From: Anaerolineales bacterium
GTDB taxonomy: Bacteria > Chloroflexota > Anaerolineae > Anaerolineales > E44-bin32
Direction: 5' to 3'
NCBI GenBank assembly: GCA_016927115.1
Contig: JAFGNH010000028.1
Coordinates: 124,001-188,000 of the forward strand
DNA: 64,000 nucleotides
Part shown: in pieces, positions 1 to 9,935 of the stretch
How the letters are laid out: each line of letters starts with the position of its first letter
Position numbering within the stretch: position 1 is the stretch's first letter
Notes under the pieces: generated by a model
Database searches by the model: none
Seen by the model: only the letters and a program-made list of their open reading frames with translations
What the model was told of the DNA's origin: nothing
Translations under genes and position numbers: made by a program

Positions 1-2120
1 AATTGTTTGGAGAAGAACAGGCGCGTATCATTATCGCTTTCGGACGCTCAACCGCCTTCCTGATGGGATCCACCTTCTCTGCAATCGTCGGCTTCCTCGG
101 AATGAATATGGCTGTTGAGGGAAATGTCCGCGTTGCTGCCGCATCGAAAATTGGCTACTCGGAAGCTATGAAAATTGCTTACCGGTCCGGTACCATCACA
201 GGTATGCTTACAGATGGCCTGGGACTGCTGGGCGGGACTCTGATCTTTATCGTGTTTGGAAAAGCCTCGCCTGACGTCCTCCTCGGTTTTGGTTTTGGTG
301 GAACGCTGCTTGCGTTATTCATGCGAGTGGGTGGAGGTATTTACACCAAAGCTGCAGACGTCGGGGCAGATCTGGTGGGAAAAGTTGAAGCAGGCATGGA
401 AGAAGATGATCCTCGCAATGCGGCGGTTATCGCAGATCTGGTGGGGGATAATGTTGGTGACTGCGCAGGCATGGCAGCTGACATTTTCGAAAGTTATGAG
501 GTCACAATCGTATCCAGCCTGATTCTCGGTCTCTCACTGGCTGCAATCACAGGAACCCTGACCTGGATCATCGTTCCGCTTCTTATCCGGGGTATTGGTG
601 TCATCAGCTCAATTGTTGGTACCTACGCTGTGTCTCTGTGGAAGAATGTGGATGCAGAAGAGGCAATGTATAAAAGCTATGAGCTCTCCAGTGCGATCAC
701 GATTTTTGCTTCTTTCCTGCTCTCATATTACTATGCACAGGATATTCGTATGGGGGTGCTGGTGGCGACCGGCGTAGCGTTGGCTGTTGCTTTCAATCCA
801 CTAACCGCACTGGCTACCAGCGCAAACAGTAAACGGGTTCAGAGCATAGCTGCATCCTCCCGTTTCGGTCCGGCTCTTGTTATCCTGGATGGATTAAGCC
901 TTGGCTACCTGTCAAGCGTCTGGGCAATTGTTGTTATCATTCTCAGCCTGGCAGCTTCTATCCTGATCTACACAACCGAACTGCCCGGAACGCTTGCTCA
1001 GGTAGCACTGTATGTATCAATTGGCATTGGCGGCATGCTGCTGCTCCTTAATGGGCTTAGAAAACGGTGGATCGAGGGCTTGATTCAGATGATGTGGGTG
1101 ATTGTATTCGGTTTCTTCCTGTTCAGTATGGCACCGGAAGCAGAGAATGCCTTCACTTACATTCTTTTTGGCATTTCCCTGATTGGTGTGGGTATGCTTT
1201 CACACACCGGCAATAATGTCAGCATGGATACCTTCGGCCCTATTGCAGACAACGCCAATGGTATTGGTGAGCTTTCCGGAATGGATTCAAAGTCAAGGCA
1301 GATCATGGCAGACCTTGATGCAGCCGGGAATACAACAAAAGCTATCACAAAGGGTGTTGCAATCGGTTCGGCTGTGATTGCAGCTCTCTCTCTATATGGA
1401 TCCTTTTTCACCGATATCCAGCGCGTTTGGCCAACTGAAACGCGCGGGCCTTTTGAAGCAGTAATCAATCTGGCCGATCCCACGGTATTCGTGGGACTGC
1501 TGCTGGGCGGGATGATGCCTTTGCTTTTCGCTGGTTTGTTGATCAAAGCTGTAAATCGATCAGCAGCCGAGATTATGGCAGAAGTGCGCAGGCAGCTTCG
1601 CATCCCAGCGATCCTGTCACGAAAGCAAGCGCCTGATTACACCAAAGCCGTCCTGATCAGTACCCGCGCCGCTCAGGCTGAGCTAATCCCATTGGGCCTT
1701 ATTGCAGTTCTTTCACCGATCTTTGTCGGCATGCTGCTGAAGGAACAGGCACTGGGCGCGTTTCTCGCTGGGGTAATTGTCAGCGGCCAGCTGCAGGCTG
1801 TCTTTATGGCAAATGCTGGCGGTGCCTGGGATAACGCGAAAAAGTATGTGGAAGATGGGCATTATGGTGGGAAGGGCTCAGAAAATCACAAAGCGAGCGT
1901 TGTTGGGGACACAGTAGGTGATCCACTGAAGGATACTGCAGGGCCAGCTTTGAATCCTATGATTAAAGTTATGAACCTGATAGGTCTGATTATTGCACCG
2001 ATCATCGTCGAACATGCTGGGTTTACTCCGGGTATCGCAGCTGCAATTGTCCTGTCTTTGATCGCTGTTGTCTGGTCTATTCGCCGATCTGATCGGGAAG
2101 TATATCTCGATGCAGAATAG
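1..2120 (+). CDS. hppA: Membrane-bound proton-translocating pyrophosphatase (5' end missing)
   Basis: This integral membrane pump hydrolyses cytoplasmic pyrophosphate and exports H+ (in some relatives Na+). About 705 residues are in the window. The frame is open at the left edge, so the true start and first helices lie upstream, and the TTG at base 3 is not the start. The family signature is visible near residues 118-140 (DVGADLVGKVEAGMEEDDPR, then DNVGDCAGMAADIFE). A second conserved block, GDTVGDPLKDTAGPALNP, lies near the C-terminus. The motif GNTTKA near residue 442 has Lys where potassium-dependent enzymes have Ala, which places the protein in the potassium-independent class by known family rules. 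The C-terminus is complete and a terminator follows. Family assignment is secure; ion specificity is inferred. Confidence 0.95.
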   Translation, partial: LFGEEQARIIIAFGRSTAFLMGSTFSAIVGFLGMNMAVEGNVRVAAASKIGYSEAMKIAYRSGTITGMLTDGLGLLGGTLIFIVFGKASPDVLLGFGFGGTLLALFMRVGGGIYTKAADVGADLVGKVEAGMEEDDPRNAAVIADLVGDNVGDCAGMAADIFESYEVTIVSSLILGLSLAAITGTLTWIIVPLLIRGIGVISSIVGTYAVSLWKNVDAEEAMYKSYELSSAITIFASFLLSYYYAQDIRMGVLVATGVALAVAFNPLTALATSANSKRVQSIAASSRFGPALVILDGLSLGYLSSVWAIVVIILSLAASILIYTTELPGTLAQVALYVSIGIGGMLLLLNGLRKRWIEGLIQMMWVIVFGFFLFSMAPEAENAFTYILFGISLIGVGMLSHTGNNVSMDTFGPIADNANGIGELSGMDSKSRQIMADLDAAGNTTKAITKGVAIGSAVIAALSLYGSFFTDIQRVWPTETRGPFEAVINLADPTVFVGLLLGGMMPLLFAGLLIKAVNRSAAEIMAEVRRQLRIPAILSRKQAPDYTKAVLISTRAAQAELIPLGLIAVLSPIFVGMLLKEQALGAFLAGVIVSGQLQAVFMANAGGAWDNAKKYVEDGHYGGKGSENHKASVVGDTVGDPLKDTAGPALNPMIKVMNLIGLIIAPIIVEHAGFTPGIAAAIVLSLIAVVWSIRRSDREVYLDAE

Positions 2121-2168
2121 CGTTGTGCAGAAAAAGAGTGCCTTCTGCTACCTTCTTCAAAGAACACT

Positions 2169-2206
2169 AAAAGGGTCTCCTCTCAACAGGAGATCCTTTA
2201 CTCTTT
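2169..2206 (+). terminator. Rho-independent terminator after hppA
   Basis: An 11-bp stem (AAGGGTCTCCT with AGGAGATCCTT, one G-T pair) encloses a 6-nt loop and is followed by a T-rich run. It lies 50 bp past the hppA stop. Confidence 0.75.
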
Positions 2207-2399
2207 ATCAGCCCCGGGGGTTGAATCACTATCAGAAACCGTTCTGGTAAACACAACCGGAACTCTGCCTTCATATAGGAATAACAACTGCTCAATGCAG
2301 GCTTTCCTTCCAGCCAGTGTCGATATACACTTTAGACAGATTTTCCGGGATTAAGAATCGGAAAAATAACTTCAGCAACCAACGGATGCAGCAATTCGA

Positions 2400-4796
2400 A
2401 TGAAAAGAAAACCTCCCCTCAGAAGCTGGAAGGATTTCTTCAGGACATCTTTTGTCCTGGTATGGTTGATTTTGCTAAATTTTTGTTGGCAGTCTACCAA
2501 TCCCCATTTCAGACTGACCGGTTTAATCCTGCCTGTTCTAACTGGCCTGATCTGGCTTTTCCATGCCTTACGAAAGTCTGAGAGAATCTACATACCGCGA
2601 TTCCTTATTCCTCTTACACTCCTCCTGCCGCTCCAGGTTTTTCTGTCCCTGCGGGCGATCATCCCTGCGGCCAGCATGCGCTTTGTTCCTTATACTTTTG
2701 TCATACTGTTTGGTTTTCTTCTGATACATAACCTGCTGAAGACAGGTTGGAACAGTGTTGTCTTTGAAGATGCATTGATAAGCCTTGGTCTGATATATTC
2801 TGCAATAGAAATACTCCTCGTAATCCTCTGGTACAGAAGCTGGTGGACAATTTCGGAGTTTCCTTCCATTCCACCTGAAGGTTATCGGGCATCCGGACTG
2901 CTGCTGGGACACCCCAACCTCTTCGCGGTGTTTATCAACATGCTGCTGCCGCTGGTCGTTGTGCGAATCTTCAAGACAGGCGGGAGAAGCCACAGGCTGC
3001 TCTGGGCCAGCGTCCTGATCCTGTTCCTCGCATCAGACTATTACACTTCCTCCCGAGGAGGATGGATTGGGGCAGCTGCCGCTCTTTCCTTCACTACTGT
3101 GTTTTATATCATCCCTCCCATCCTCAAAAAACAAGAGAGTATTAAAGAAGAGTTGGGCCGATTCATTAGCATGAGGCGTATCCCGCTGCTGCTTGGCACA
3201 GTCGGCATTATGGGTGCCCTCCTTTTCCTCCTCAACAGACAGGCTCAACGTACATCACACAGGCCGTTATTTTCCTCACGAGGCTATATCTGGAGACCGG
3301 CCTGGAATGCAATCCAGCAATCCCCTTTCTGGGGACATGGATCTGGATCATTTCCCCTGCTGTACATTTCAGACAGCGCCCCACCCCCTGCCTGGATCTC
3401 CGGACATGCACATAACCTTGTGCTGCAGATCTGGCTGGAATTCGGGATTCCAGGGCTTCTGCTTGTACTATCCGCTGGCGTACTCCTTCTTACCGCCCTT
3501 CTTCGTATAGGCCGCTCCTCTGAAAAAGCACTTCCTGTACTCGCCGCTGTTGGTGGAGCCCTGGGTGGCATCTTAACCCATCACCTGTTTGATTATGCAC
3601 TGGAGAACCCCTTCCTCCCCTTTCTGATTCTTATCATCTGCAGTCTTCCGTTTATTTTTGAGAGACCTCAGCAGGCGTATTCAGTTCACAACCTGGCAGT
3701 CCTCTCTCCTGCACTTGTAATAAGCATGACACTCGCCCTGGTTTTTTTCAAACCCTTCCAGGCAAAATTCGAGTATTGGAACGGCATTGATTACGCACAG
3801 GCCAGGGATTGGGACAGCGCCAGAAGCTCTTTTTGTGCTGCACAGGAAATTTATCCTGATCTACCTTTTTATGCTTTCCAATGCAGTCTTGCTGAAGCAT
3901 ACAATCTGGAGGACCAGGAAAAACCGGATTACTCACCTGCCATCGAGCTTCTTACCTATGCATTATCAGGTGACCCGACATGGCCTGTTCATACAGTTAA
4001 CCTTGCCTATTTATACTGGGAAGGGATGGACCGGACTGAAGCTATCCACCTGATGCAGCAGGCCGTTAGAATCGCGCCGGACATGGCCGGCTTTCACCTT
4101 AACCTTGGCTGGATGCTGGAAGAGAGTGGGCTGGAAACTTCTGCAGCCGAAGCATATCAGAATGCATTACTCACCGACCCGGAGCTTATATTCTCGGTCT
4201 TTATGCAGAATTCAACACTGCGTATCGGAACTACGCGCAAAGTCGCTGATCTGCTGTTGTCTGATTCAGGTAATGGTTTCAATAGCAACTCCGAAAAACT
4301 CGAATGGATGGGTTCGTATTATCTGGCATCTGAGGATTCTGTCCGTGCACAAGCCTGTTTTGAGACGGTTTTACACGAGAACAGTACAAATACTGATGCT
4401 ATGATCGGCCTTGCAGAGGTTTACTATCGCACAGGCCGATCAGAACAAGCACAAGACCTCATCGACACTGCCTTATTCCTGTCAAAAAATATTCCCGAAG
4501 CTTACCTGACACATGGACGGATCCTTCGGGCTATCCAGCAGAATGCAGAAGCTGTACAGAGTTTCGATACTGCCTTTGATCTGCTAACCTCAAAGAGTTT
4601 TTCATTGGAGTACTACTACAACGTATATGGTGAATATGCACCTCAGGTTGATCTCGTTCCGGAGTACAACCATGGAAACTTGACACTCGAAGGGCTAGAA
4701 GATCTGCGTTGGCTGGCTGAATATCACCTCAGTCGCGGTTCATCCGATCTTGCTGAACAGATCACGCGCTACATTGATAATGAATCGAACCGCTGA
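2400..4796 (+). CDS. O-antigen ligase/polymerase-like membrane protein with TPR tail
   Basis: The 798-residue protein has two parts. Residues 1-450 hold about ten hydrophobic helices with features of the Wzy_C/WaaL family: LLLGHPNLFAVF near residue 165, SRGGWIGAAAAL near 220, the RGYIWRPAWNAI block near 297 and HAHNLVLQIWLEFGIPGLL near 337. Residues 460-790 are soluble and look like degenerate tetratricopeptide repeats (ARDWDSARSSFCAAQEIYPD, TEAIHLMQQAVRIAPD, SAAEAYQNALLTDPE). Members of this family join or transfer glycan chains in the membrane; the TPR part probably binds a protein partner. No other glycan gene lies beside it, so the substrate is unknown. No strong Shine-Dalgarno precedes the ATG. 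Confidence 0.8.
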   Translation: MKRKPPLRSWKDFFRTSFVLVWLILLNFCWQSTNPHFRLTGLILPVLTGLIWLFHALRKSERIYIPRFLIPLTLLLPLQVFLSLRAIIPAASMRFVPYTFVILFGFLLIHNLLKTGWNSVVFEDALISLGLIYSAIEILLVILWYRSWWTISEFPSIPPEGYRASGLLLGHPNLFAVFINMLLPLVVVRIFKTGGRSHRLLWASVLILFLASDYYTSSRGGWIGAAAALSFTTVFYIIPPILKKQESIKEELGRFISMRRIPLLLGTVGIMGALLFLLNRQAQRTSHRPLFSSRGYIWRPAWNAIQQSPFWGHGSGSFPLLYISDSAPPPAWISGHAHNLVLQIWLEFGIPGLLLVLSAGVLLLTALLRIGRSSEKALPVLAAVGGALGGILTHHLFDYALENPFLPFLILIICSLPFIFERPQQAYSVHNLAVLSPALVISMTLALVFFKPFQAKFEYWNGIDYAQARDWDSARSSFCAAQEIYPDLPFYAFQCSLAEAYNLEDQEKPDYSPAIELLTYALSGDPTWPVHTVNLAYLYWEGMDRTEAIHLMQQAVRIAPDMAGFHLNLGWMLEESGLETSAAEAYQNALLTDPELIFSVFMQNSTLRIGTTRKVADLLLSDSGNGFNSNSEKLEWMGSYYLASEDSVRAQACFETVLHENSTNTDAMIGLAEVYYRTGRSEQAQDLIDTALFLSKNIPEAYLTHGRILRAIQQNAEAVQSFDTAFDLLTSKSFSLEYYYNVYGEYAPQVDLVPEYNHGNLTLEGLEDLRWLAEYHLSRGSSDLAEQITRYIDNESNR

Positions 4797-5142
4797 ACCC
4801 GGCCGTGAGGATAACCTGACCGAATCAACCCTTCCCATCTCCTAAAATAGAATACCTGGATCAACGTGTTTGAAATTTCTTTTTCTTATACAGACCTGAT
4901 TTTTTGTTGCTGATATTCTAATGAGAACAAAGGATAATTCACTAATAATAATGCAGTTATGTATATATTTAAATTGTGGAACGAACCATGCAACTATTAG
5001 ACCGTATCCTGGAAACCTCTGTTATCTTTTATAAGAGATTCCGATACAATAATCCTGTATACAGAACAGTTGGAGCCGAACTGCGAGGGCATACCTTGCA
5101 CATTCGATTTAACTAAGGCATACTTTAAGGTGGGTAGGACTG
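4797..5142. other. Intergenic region upstream of the acidic TPR gene
   Basis: These 346 bases hold no convincing gene. The middle, about 4860-4980, is AT-rich. The only promoter-like match I find is listed separately at 5022-5050. The sequence AAGGTGGGTAGGACTG just before 5143 supplies the ribosome site. Confidence 0.5.
5022..5050 (+). promoter_or_regulatory. Possible promoter for the acidic TPR gene
   Basis: TTATCT and TACAAT are separated by 17 bp, about 90 bp before the start. The -10 is good and the -35 is weak (three of six matches). Confidence 0.35.
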
Positions 5143-8100
5143 ATGGCTGAAATCGCACTGCGTAATTATGTCAACGAAATTGACGAATTAATCGAATCTG
5201 GCCGACAGATAGATCAGGCTATCGACCACTGCCGGCAGATCCTCAAAGAATACCCCAAACACGTCGCCTCTTACCGCTTGCTTGGAAAAGCCTTCCTTGA
5301 AAAGAAACAGTACAGTGATTCCGCAGATATTTTTGCTCGTGTCCTATCTGCAATTCCTGACGATTTTGTCTCTCATATTGGAATGGCCATTGTTCGCGAG
5401 GACGAAGGCAACTTAGATGATGCAATCTGGCACATGGAGCGCGCCTTTGAAGCTAATCCAGCTAATACAGCCATCCAACAGGAACTGCGCCGCCTGATAC
5501 TCAAGCGTGATGGGCTTGAACCGCAGAAAATCCGGCTTACGCGCGGCGCTCTCGCCCGCGTTTATGCACATGGAGAACTCTATCCACAGGCTATCGCTGA
5601 AATCAATGCGGCCCTTGCTGAAGATTCCAGCCGGATAGACTTGCAGGTATTGCTCGCAGATGTCCACCTGAAATCAGGCAATCTGCAGCAAGCGGGTGAA
5701 ATCAGTTTCCGTATTCTTGAGAAACTGCCTAATTGTCTGCTTGCTAACCGTATCGCTGCTGCTTTCCTGATTAACAGCGGCCAGCCAAAAGAAGCTGAGC
5801 CTTTCTTCGAGCGCGTAAAAACCATGGATCCCTATGCAGCTTACCTCTCCACTCCGCTTGAAGATCCTGCCTCAATCCCGGAATCAAAAATCATTATTAC
5901 CAAAAGCAGCGGTACCGCTGTCTCCTTCTCAACCGAATCAGTAATAGAGCAGGCAGACTGGGCAGCATCTCTGAGAACTGATCTGGGCGAAGCCGGGTTC
6001 GCTGCAGGCGCAGCCAGTGAACTCCCCAACTGGCTTGAATCCGTCAACGGTGAACAGGAATCCATCGAGGCTGAATCTGATGAGACCCCGTCGATCCATC
6101 CTTTCGCTGGTGCCCCACTACCCGAGCAAGCTGATATTCCTGAGTGGATGCGCGATGCCGGCTGGACAGAAGCGAATGGAGAAGCAGTGGAAGGGCCAAT
6201 CCGGTTTTCAGATAACGAACTGGAACAGCTCGAAAGCGGACAGCTTCCGGACGAAGTTGAACTGGCCCCTGCAGAACTTCCATCATGGCTGCAGGATGTA
6301 GCTCCTGAATCTGTCACGTCCACGCCACCAGACGAAGAGCCTGAGCTTCCCACTCCAGACGATTCTGATATGCCGGATTGGCTGCAGGATGTCCAGCAAG
6401 AACCTGTCAGCAGACCTGAGCCACCAGTTGGGGTTGAAGAAACCCGGATCGAATCTGAAGAAGCTGCAGAATCCAGCCCGGGCAGTCAACCTGACGTGGA
6501 TTCCATGCAGGAAACTGATCTTCCGAACATGGAAGATTCTCAGGAAAATGATACTGACCTGGGTATCGATGAATCCCTACCTTCTCTGCCGAGTTGGCTG
6601 GAAGAGGCTACCCCGGGCGCAACCGAGACTATCGTAACCTGGCTGGGAGATAAATCACGCGACAGCTACCGTAAACCTGAATTAAGCCAGGCTGCCGGTA
6701 AGATCGAAAACACCGATTCTACCTCCGATGTAGACGAACCCACATCACTCAGTGATTCTGCAGGCGCTGGAGAGGCTATCATTCCGGATCGACCCCCTCT
6801 TCCCCCTGCTCCAGACCAAACCACCGATTCGGAACAGGTGGAACCTCCTGAATTCGACTCTTCCTATTTCCAGACAGTTGAATCTGATAATGTACTTGAA
6901 TCGGAGAAAGATCTGCCAGACTGGCTGGATACGATTTCAGATGCCGCTTCAAACGAAGAGCTTCGTGAAGAAGAAGTCGATGTGCCTGATTGGATTCATT
7001 CCATGGCAGACCAGACGGGAGAACCAGCCCCAGTACCTCCAACAACAGAAGCTGAAAGCCCATCCTGGCTTTCAGAAGATGATGATGAAGGAGAAGTCAT
7101 ACCAGATCAGAACCTGCCAGAATGGTTAACACAGCCTACGGATGACCTGCCCGTTTCATCACAGATGGAGGCGGATTCTCCTGATTGGCTTTCCGAACAG
7201 GCGGAACCGCAGGAAGCACCACAACCTCCCAGAGAAGCCCCGCAGTGGATTTCAGACATATCTGAACCCACTGCTGAACCGGAGACAACTGCGGAGTATT
7301 TATCTGAACCATCAGACCTGGACTGGTTGGAAGAACTGGTGGACGACACACCGGATATCTCAACACCTGCTACACCCGCCGATTCCCCTGATTGGCTTGC
7401 CGGCGTTATCGAACAGGAACCTGCTGAAAAAGAAGACTTCTCTTCAATGGAAGCTGATGAAATCGATTGGCTGAGGGAGTATTCCGGTGAAAAGCCCACC
7501 GCAGAAACAAGCGAATCAACTGAACGCACTGCCGGCGATGACTGGTTTTCCGAAATTCTCCCGGATTCAGATGAAATAGCTGGTGAAGATTCTGACGAAG
7601 TGGACTGGCTTCAACAGGTTGTTCGTTCAGATGTGAGTGACGAAGACATAGCTGCAGCATCCGATACTCCCACTCTGGTATCTGAGACACAGTGGAAAGA
7701 TGAAGGAAAATCGATCTATGAACGCCCCACAATCCCTTCCAATCGACCTGTTATTGAAATGGAAGATTTGTCTGACTACGAGACGGGTGTTGAAGAGGAA
7801 GATTTCGAACCGGATAGTGCTGTGTCTGAAAACGATGCAGATGCCCTGCTCGCTGAAATTATCGCCAGAAACACCCGCAGCACCGTCCCTGATACGCTGC
7901 GTGCGACACAGGATGAACTGGAAAACCTTGAATTCACTGCAGAGGAAGAAAAAGGAGCCCAACCGACAGAAACAGCTCCGTCAGTTCCGTTGAGTGTTGA
8001 GGAGATCGAAACTGCGGCAGTGATAGAGTCATCAGTTGCGGAAGTATCAGAAACCGAAGAGATTGAAGAAGGAGTGGCACCTGACTGGCTTACCGAGCTG

Positions 8101-9867
8101 GCTACTGAGGAAGGTTTCTCCGCAGCCCCTTCCACCTCGGACACAGCAGAAACCGTTGACGAACCGGTTTTTGAAGAAACGCCTGCAGAGACTTATGAAA
8201 CCACCCCCCAACCGGTCGAATGGATCCCGGAAGAGGCACAGGGTGAAGGTAAAGAGGAACCGGACGCACTTGAAACTGAACGCACTGGTGAGTTTTTTAC
8301 GGAGCTGATACCTGATTCTCTCGATCTCACCGATGAAGACCTGCAGGATCATGCACCATACATCACTGAGGAAGAATTAACAAGCGCTCTGGATTGGTTG
8401 GATGAAACAGCCCCCGCTCCCAGACCCGAAGCCACTCAACTGGCTGAAACAGAAAAGGAACCGGTATCAGCAGCGTCCGAGGATGTACCCGCAACCCAAA
8501 TAGTGGAAGAAGAGATAGAAACCGAAGATTTCTTCGAAACGCTGGCCGCCGAGGAAGAAGTCCAAACACAAAGACCTTCTACGGAAGATGCTACTGAAGC
8601 TGTTGCAGCTGATAGCAGCTCTCTTTCAGAGGATGCCGCATCTATATCTGATCTGGCCGAGTATGCAGAATTACCATCTATGGAAATAGCTCAACCGGAG
8701 TTTGATCTGGAGATTGAGCCCACATACGAACTTGTTGAAGAAACAGCTGAGGCATTCGATAAAACCGAGGAAGAACCACCTGTATTGACGGATGAAGAGG
8801 AAACTGAACCAGAAGCTTCTCAAACCCCAACTGAATATAAAAGAACGGGTATCTTATCACAACGGGATCTTCCTGAAGACATCAGCAAAGGCCTCGAGTG
8901 GTTATCCGATCTCGCCGTTTCTCATGATAAGTCTATATCAGGCGTTCCAGTCTCTTCATCGGAACCCCCCTCACCCGAAGAGCTCAATAAAGCAGCACCT
9001 TCAGTACAAGAGGAACCTGCTGTTGAAATAATACCCGGCACCACTGAACTACCATCAGTCTCAGAGAATCTGGGTGATACTGGTGTTTCTGCTGCAGATG
9101 TGGAGACTGTTTCAGTCGACGAACAAAAGGTACCGGCAGTTGCTTCGGAAGAGGTTGGTGAAGAAACCCATCTACCATCGACTGATAAAATCGAAGATAC
9201 CTTTGAAGAGAAAGAACTTCCTGCGATCGAACCGGAAGAGATAATTCCTGAAGAAAAGAAGATTTGGAAAGTAACACTCACAGCACAAAAGAGTAAGCCC
9301 GTTGAGGAAGAGGAAGAAGAGCTGGTCCAACCAGTACAACCGGAACCATCAGGCGAAGAAACAGAAATCGCAGTTCCGGCTGAAGATGACGAAGAGCCTG
9401 CATGGCTTCATCCTTCCGAAGAAGTAATGGAACCGCCACCAGCTGATCAGGATGAAGATATTCCTGAGTGGCTCCAATCAGAGGAACCCTCCGAGCCACC
9501 TTCAGCCCCTGCTGAACAACCGGAAGTATCAGCCGCTGAAAAAGTAAAACAAGCCGGTAGAACCGCCCGGGAGCAACCTGCCCCGGAAAAGCCCAAAAAG
9601 AAAAGCGTTGCTGAAGCCGGTCAAGAGCTGATCGAGAAAGCCCGCCAATCACTGGCAGCAGATGACCTCGATGGCGCAATCGAACAGTACCGCATTCTGA
9701 TTAAACGAAGGAAGAACCTTCAGGAAAGTATCGATGATCTGAGATCTGCCATAGTGGACTATCCTGACTCTGCACTCCTATGGCAGACCCTGGGCGATGC
9801 CTATATGCAGAACAATCAGCCCACAACAGCTATAGAAGCCTATCAGCATGGGATGGACGTCGTCTGA
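5143..9867 (+). CDS. Giant acidic TPR protein with 23 Trp-Leu type short motifs
   Basis: This is a 1574-residue protein of unknown function. Residues 1-235 are tetratricopeptide repeats (YPKHVASYRLLGKAFLEKKQ is typical) and residues 1480-1574 form a second short TPR block ending in DSALLWQTLGDAYMQNNQP. The 1200 residues between are rich in Glu, Asp, Ser, Pro and Thr and are predicted to be disordered. In that stretch a motif with a fixed Trp followed by Leu, Ile, Met or Phe, usually after Pro-Asp, Pro-Glu or Pro-Ser (LPNWL, IPEWM, MPDWL, VPDWI, SPDWL, IPEWL), occurs 23 times between residues 294 and about 1445. There is no signal peptide or membrane helix, so it should be cytoplasmic. The layout suggests a scaffold whose WL motifs dock repeatedly on one partner; that is inference. 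It lies just upstream of ndk with a hairpin between. Confidence 0.85.
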   Translation: MAEIALRNYVNEIDELIESGRQIDQAIDHCRQILKEYPKHVASYRLLGKAFLEKKQYSDSADIFARVLSAIPDDFVSHIGMAIVREDEGNLDDAIWHMERAFEANPANTAIQQELRRLILKRDGLEPQKIRLTRGALARVYAHGELYPQAIAEINAALAEDSSRIDLQVLLADVHLKSGNLQQAGEISFRILEKLPNCLLANRIAAAFLINSGQPKEAEPFFERVKTMDPYAAYLSTPLEDPASIPESKIIITKSSGTAVSFSTESVIEQADWAASLRTDLGEAGFAAGAASELPNWLESVNGEQESIEAESDETPSIHPFAGAPLPEQADIPEWMRDAGWTEANGEAVEGPIRFSDNELEQLESGQLPDEVELAPAELPSWLQDVAPESVTSTPPDEEPELPTPDDSDMPDWLQDVQQEPVSRPEPPVGVEETRIESEEAAESSPGSQPDVDSMQETDLPNMEDSQENDTDLGIDESLPSLPSWLEEATPGATETIVTWLGDKSRDSYRKPELSQAAGKIENTDSTSDVDEPTSLSDSAGAGEAIIPDRPPLPPAPDQTTDSEQVEPPEFDSSYFQTVESDNVLESEKDLPDWLDTISDAASNEELREEEVDVPDWIHSMADQTGEPAPVPPTTEAESPSWLSEDDDEGEVIPDQNLPEWLTQPTDDLPVSSQMEADSPDWLSEQAEPQEAPQPPREAPQWISDISEPTAEPETTAEYLSEPSDLDWLEELVDDTPDISTPATPADSPDWLAGVIEQEPAEKEDFSSMEADEIDWLREYSGEKPTAETSESTERTAGDDWFSEILPDSDEIAGEDSDEVDWLQQVVRSDVSDEDIAAASDTPTLVSETQWKDEGKSIYERPTIPSNRPVIEMEDLSDYETGVEEEDFEPDSAVSENDADALLAEIIARNTRSTVPDTLRATQDELENLEFTAEEEKGAQPTETAPSVPLSVEEIETAAVIESSVAEVSETEEIEEGVAPDWLTELATEEGFSAAPSTSDTAETVDEPVFEETPAETYETTPQPVEWIPEEAQGEGKEEPDALETERTGEFFTELIPDSLDLTDEDLQDHAPYITEEELTSALDWLDETAPAPRPEATQLAETEKEPVSAASEDVPATQIVEEEIETEDFFETLAAEEEVQTQRPSTEDATEAVAADSSSLSEDAASISDLAEYAELPSMEIAQPEFDLEIEPTYELVEETAEAFDKTEEEPPVLTDEEETEPEASQTPTEYKRTGILSQRDLPEDISKGLEWLSDLAVSHDKSISGVPVSSSEPPSPEELNKAAPSVQEEPAVEIIPGTTELPSVSENLGDTGVSAADVETVSVDEQKVPAVASEEVGEETHLPSTDKIEDTFEEKELPAIEPEEIIPEEKKIWKVTLTAQKSKPVEEEEEELVQPVQPEPSGEETEIAVPAEDDEEPAWLHPSEEVMEPPPADQDEDIPEWLQSEEPSEPPSAPAEQPEVSAAEKVKQAGRTAREQPAPEKPKKKSVAEAGQELIEKARQSLAADDLDGAIEQYRILIKRRKNLQESIDDLRSAIVDYPDSALLWQTLGDAYMQNNQPTTAIEAYQHGMDVV

Positions 9868-9876
9868 GTACATGAA

Positions 9877-9914
9877 CAGGGACCACAGATTTATTACATA
9901 CGCTGTGATCCCTG
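9877..9914 (+). terminator. Hairpin between the acidic TPR gene and ndk
   Basis: CAGGGACCACAG pairs with CTGTGATCCCTG (12 bp, one mismatch) around a 14-nt loop. No real T-run follows, so it may be an attenuating or RNA-protecting hairpin and not a full terminator. Confidence 0.45.
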
Positions 9915-9935
9915 ATTCTATTATGGAGGTATTAA

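Noticed and set aside
5841-8144. Long open frames antisense to the acidic TPR gene
   Set aside because: They follow from biased codon use in the Glu/Ser/Pro-rich stretch, have Ser- or Arg-rich nonsense composition, and lack ribosome sites.
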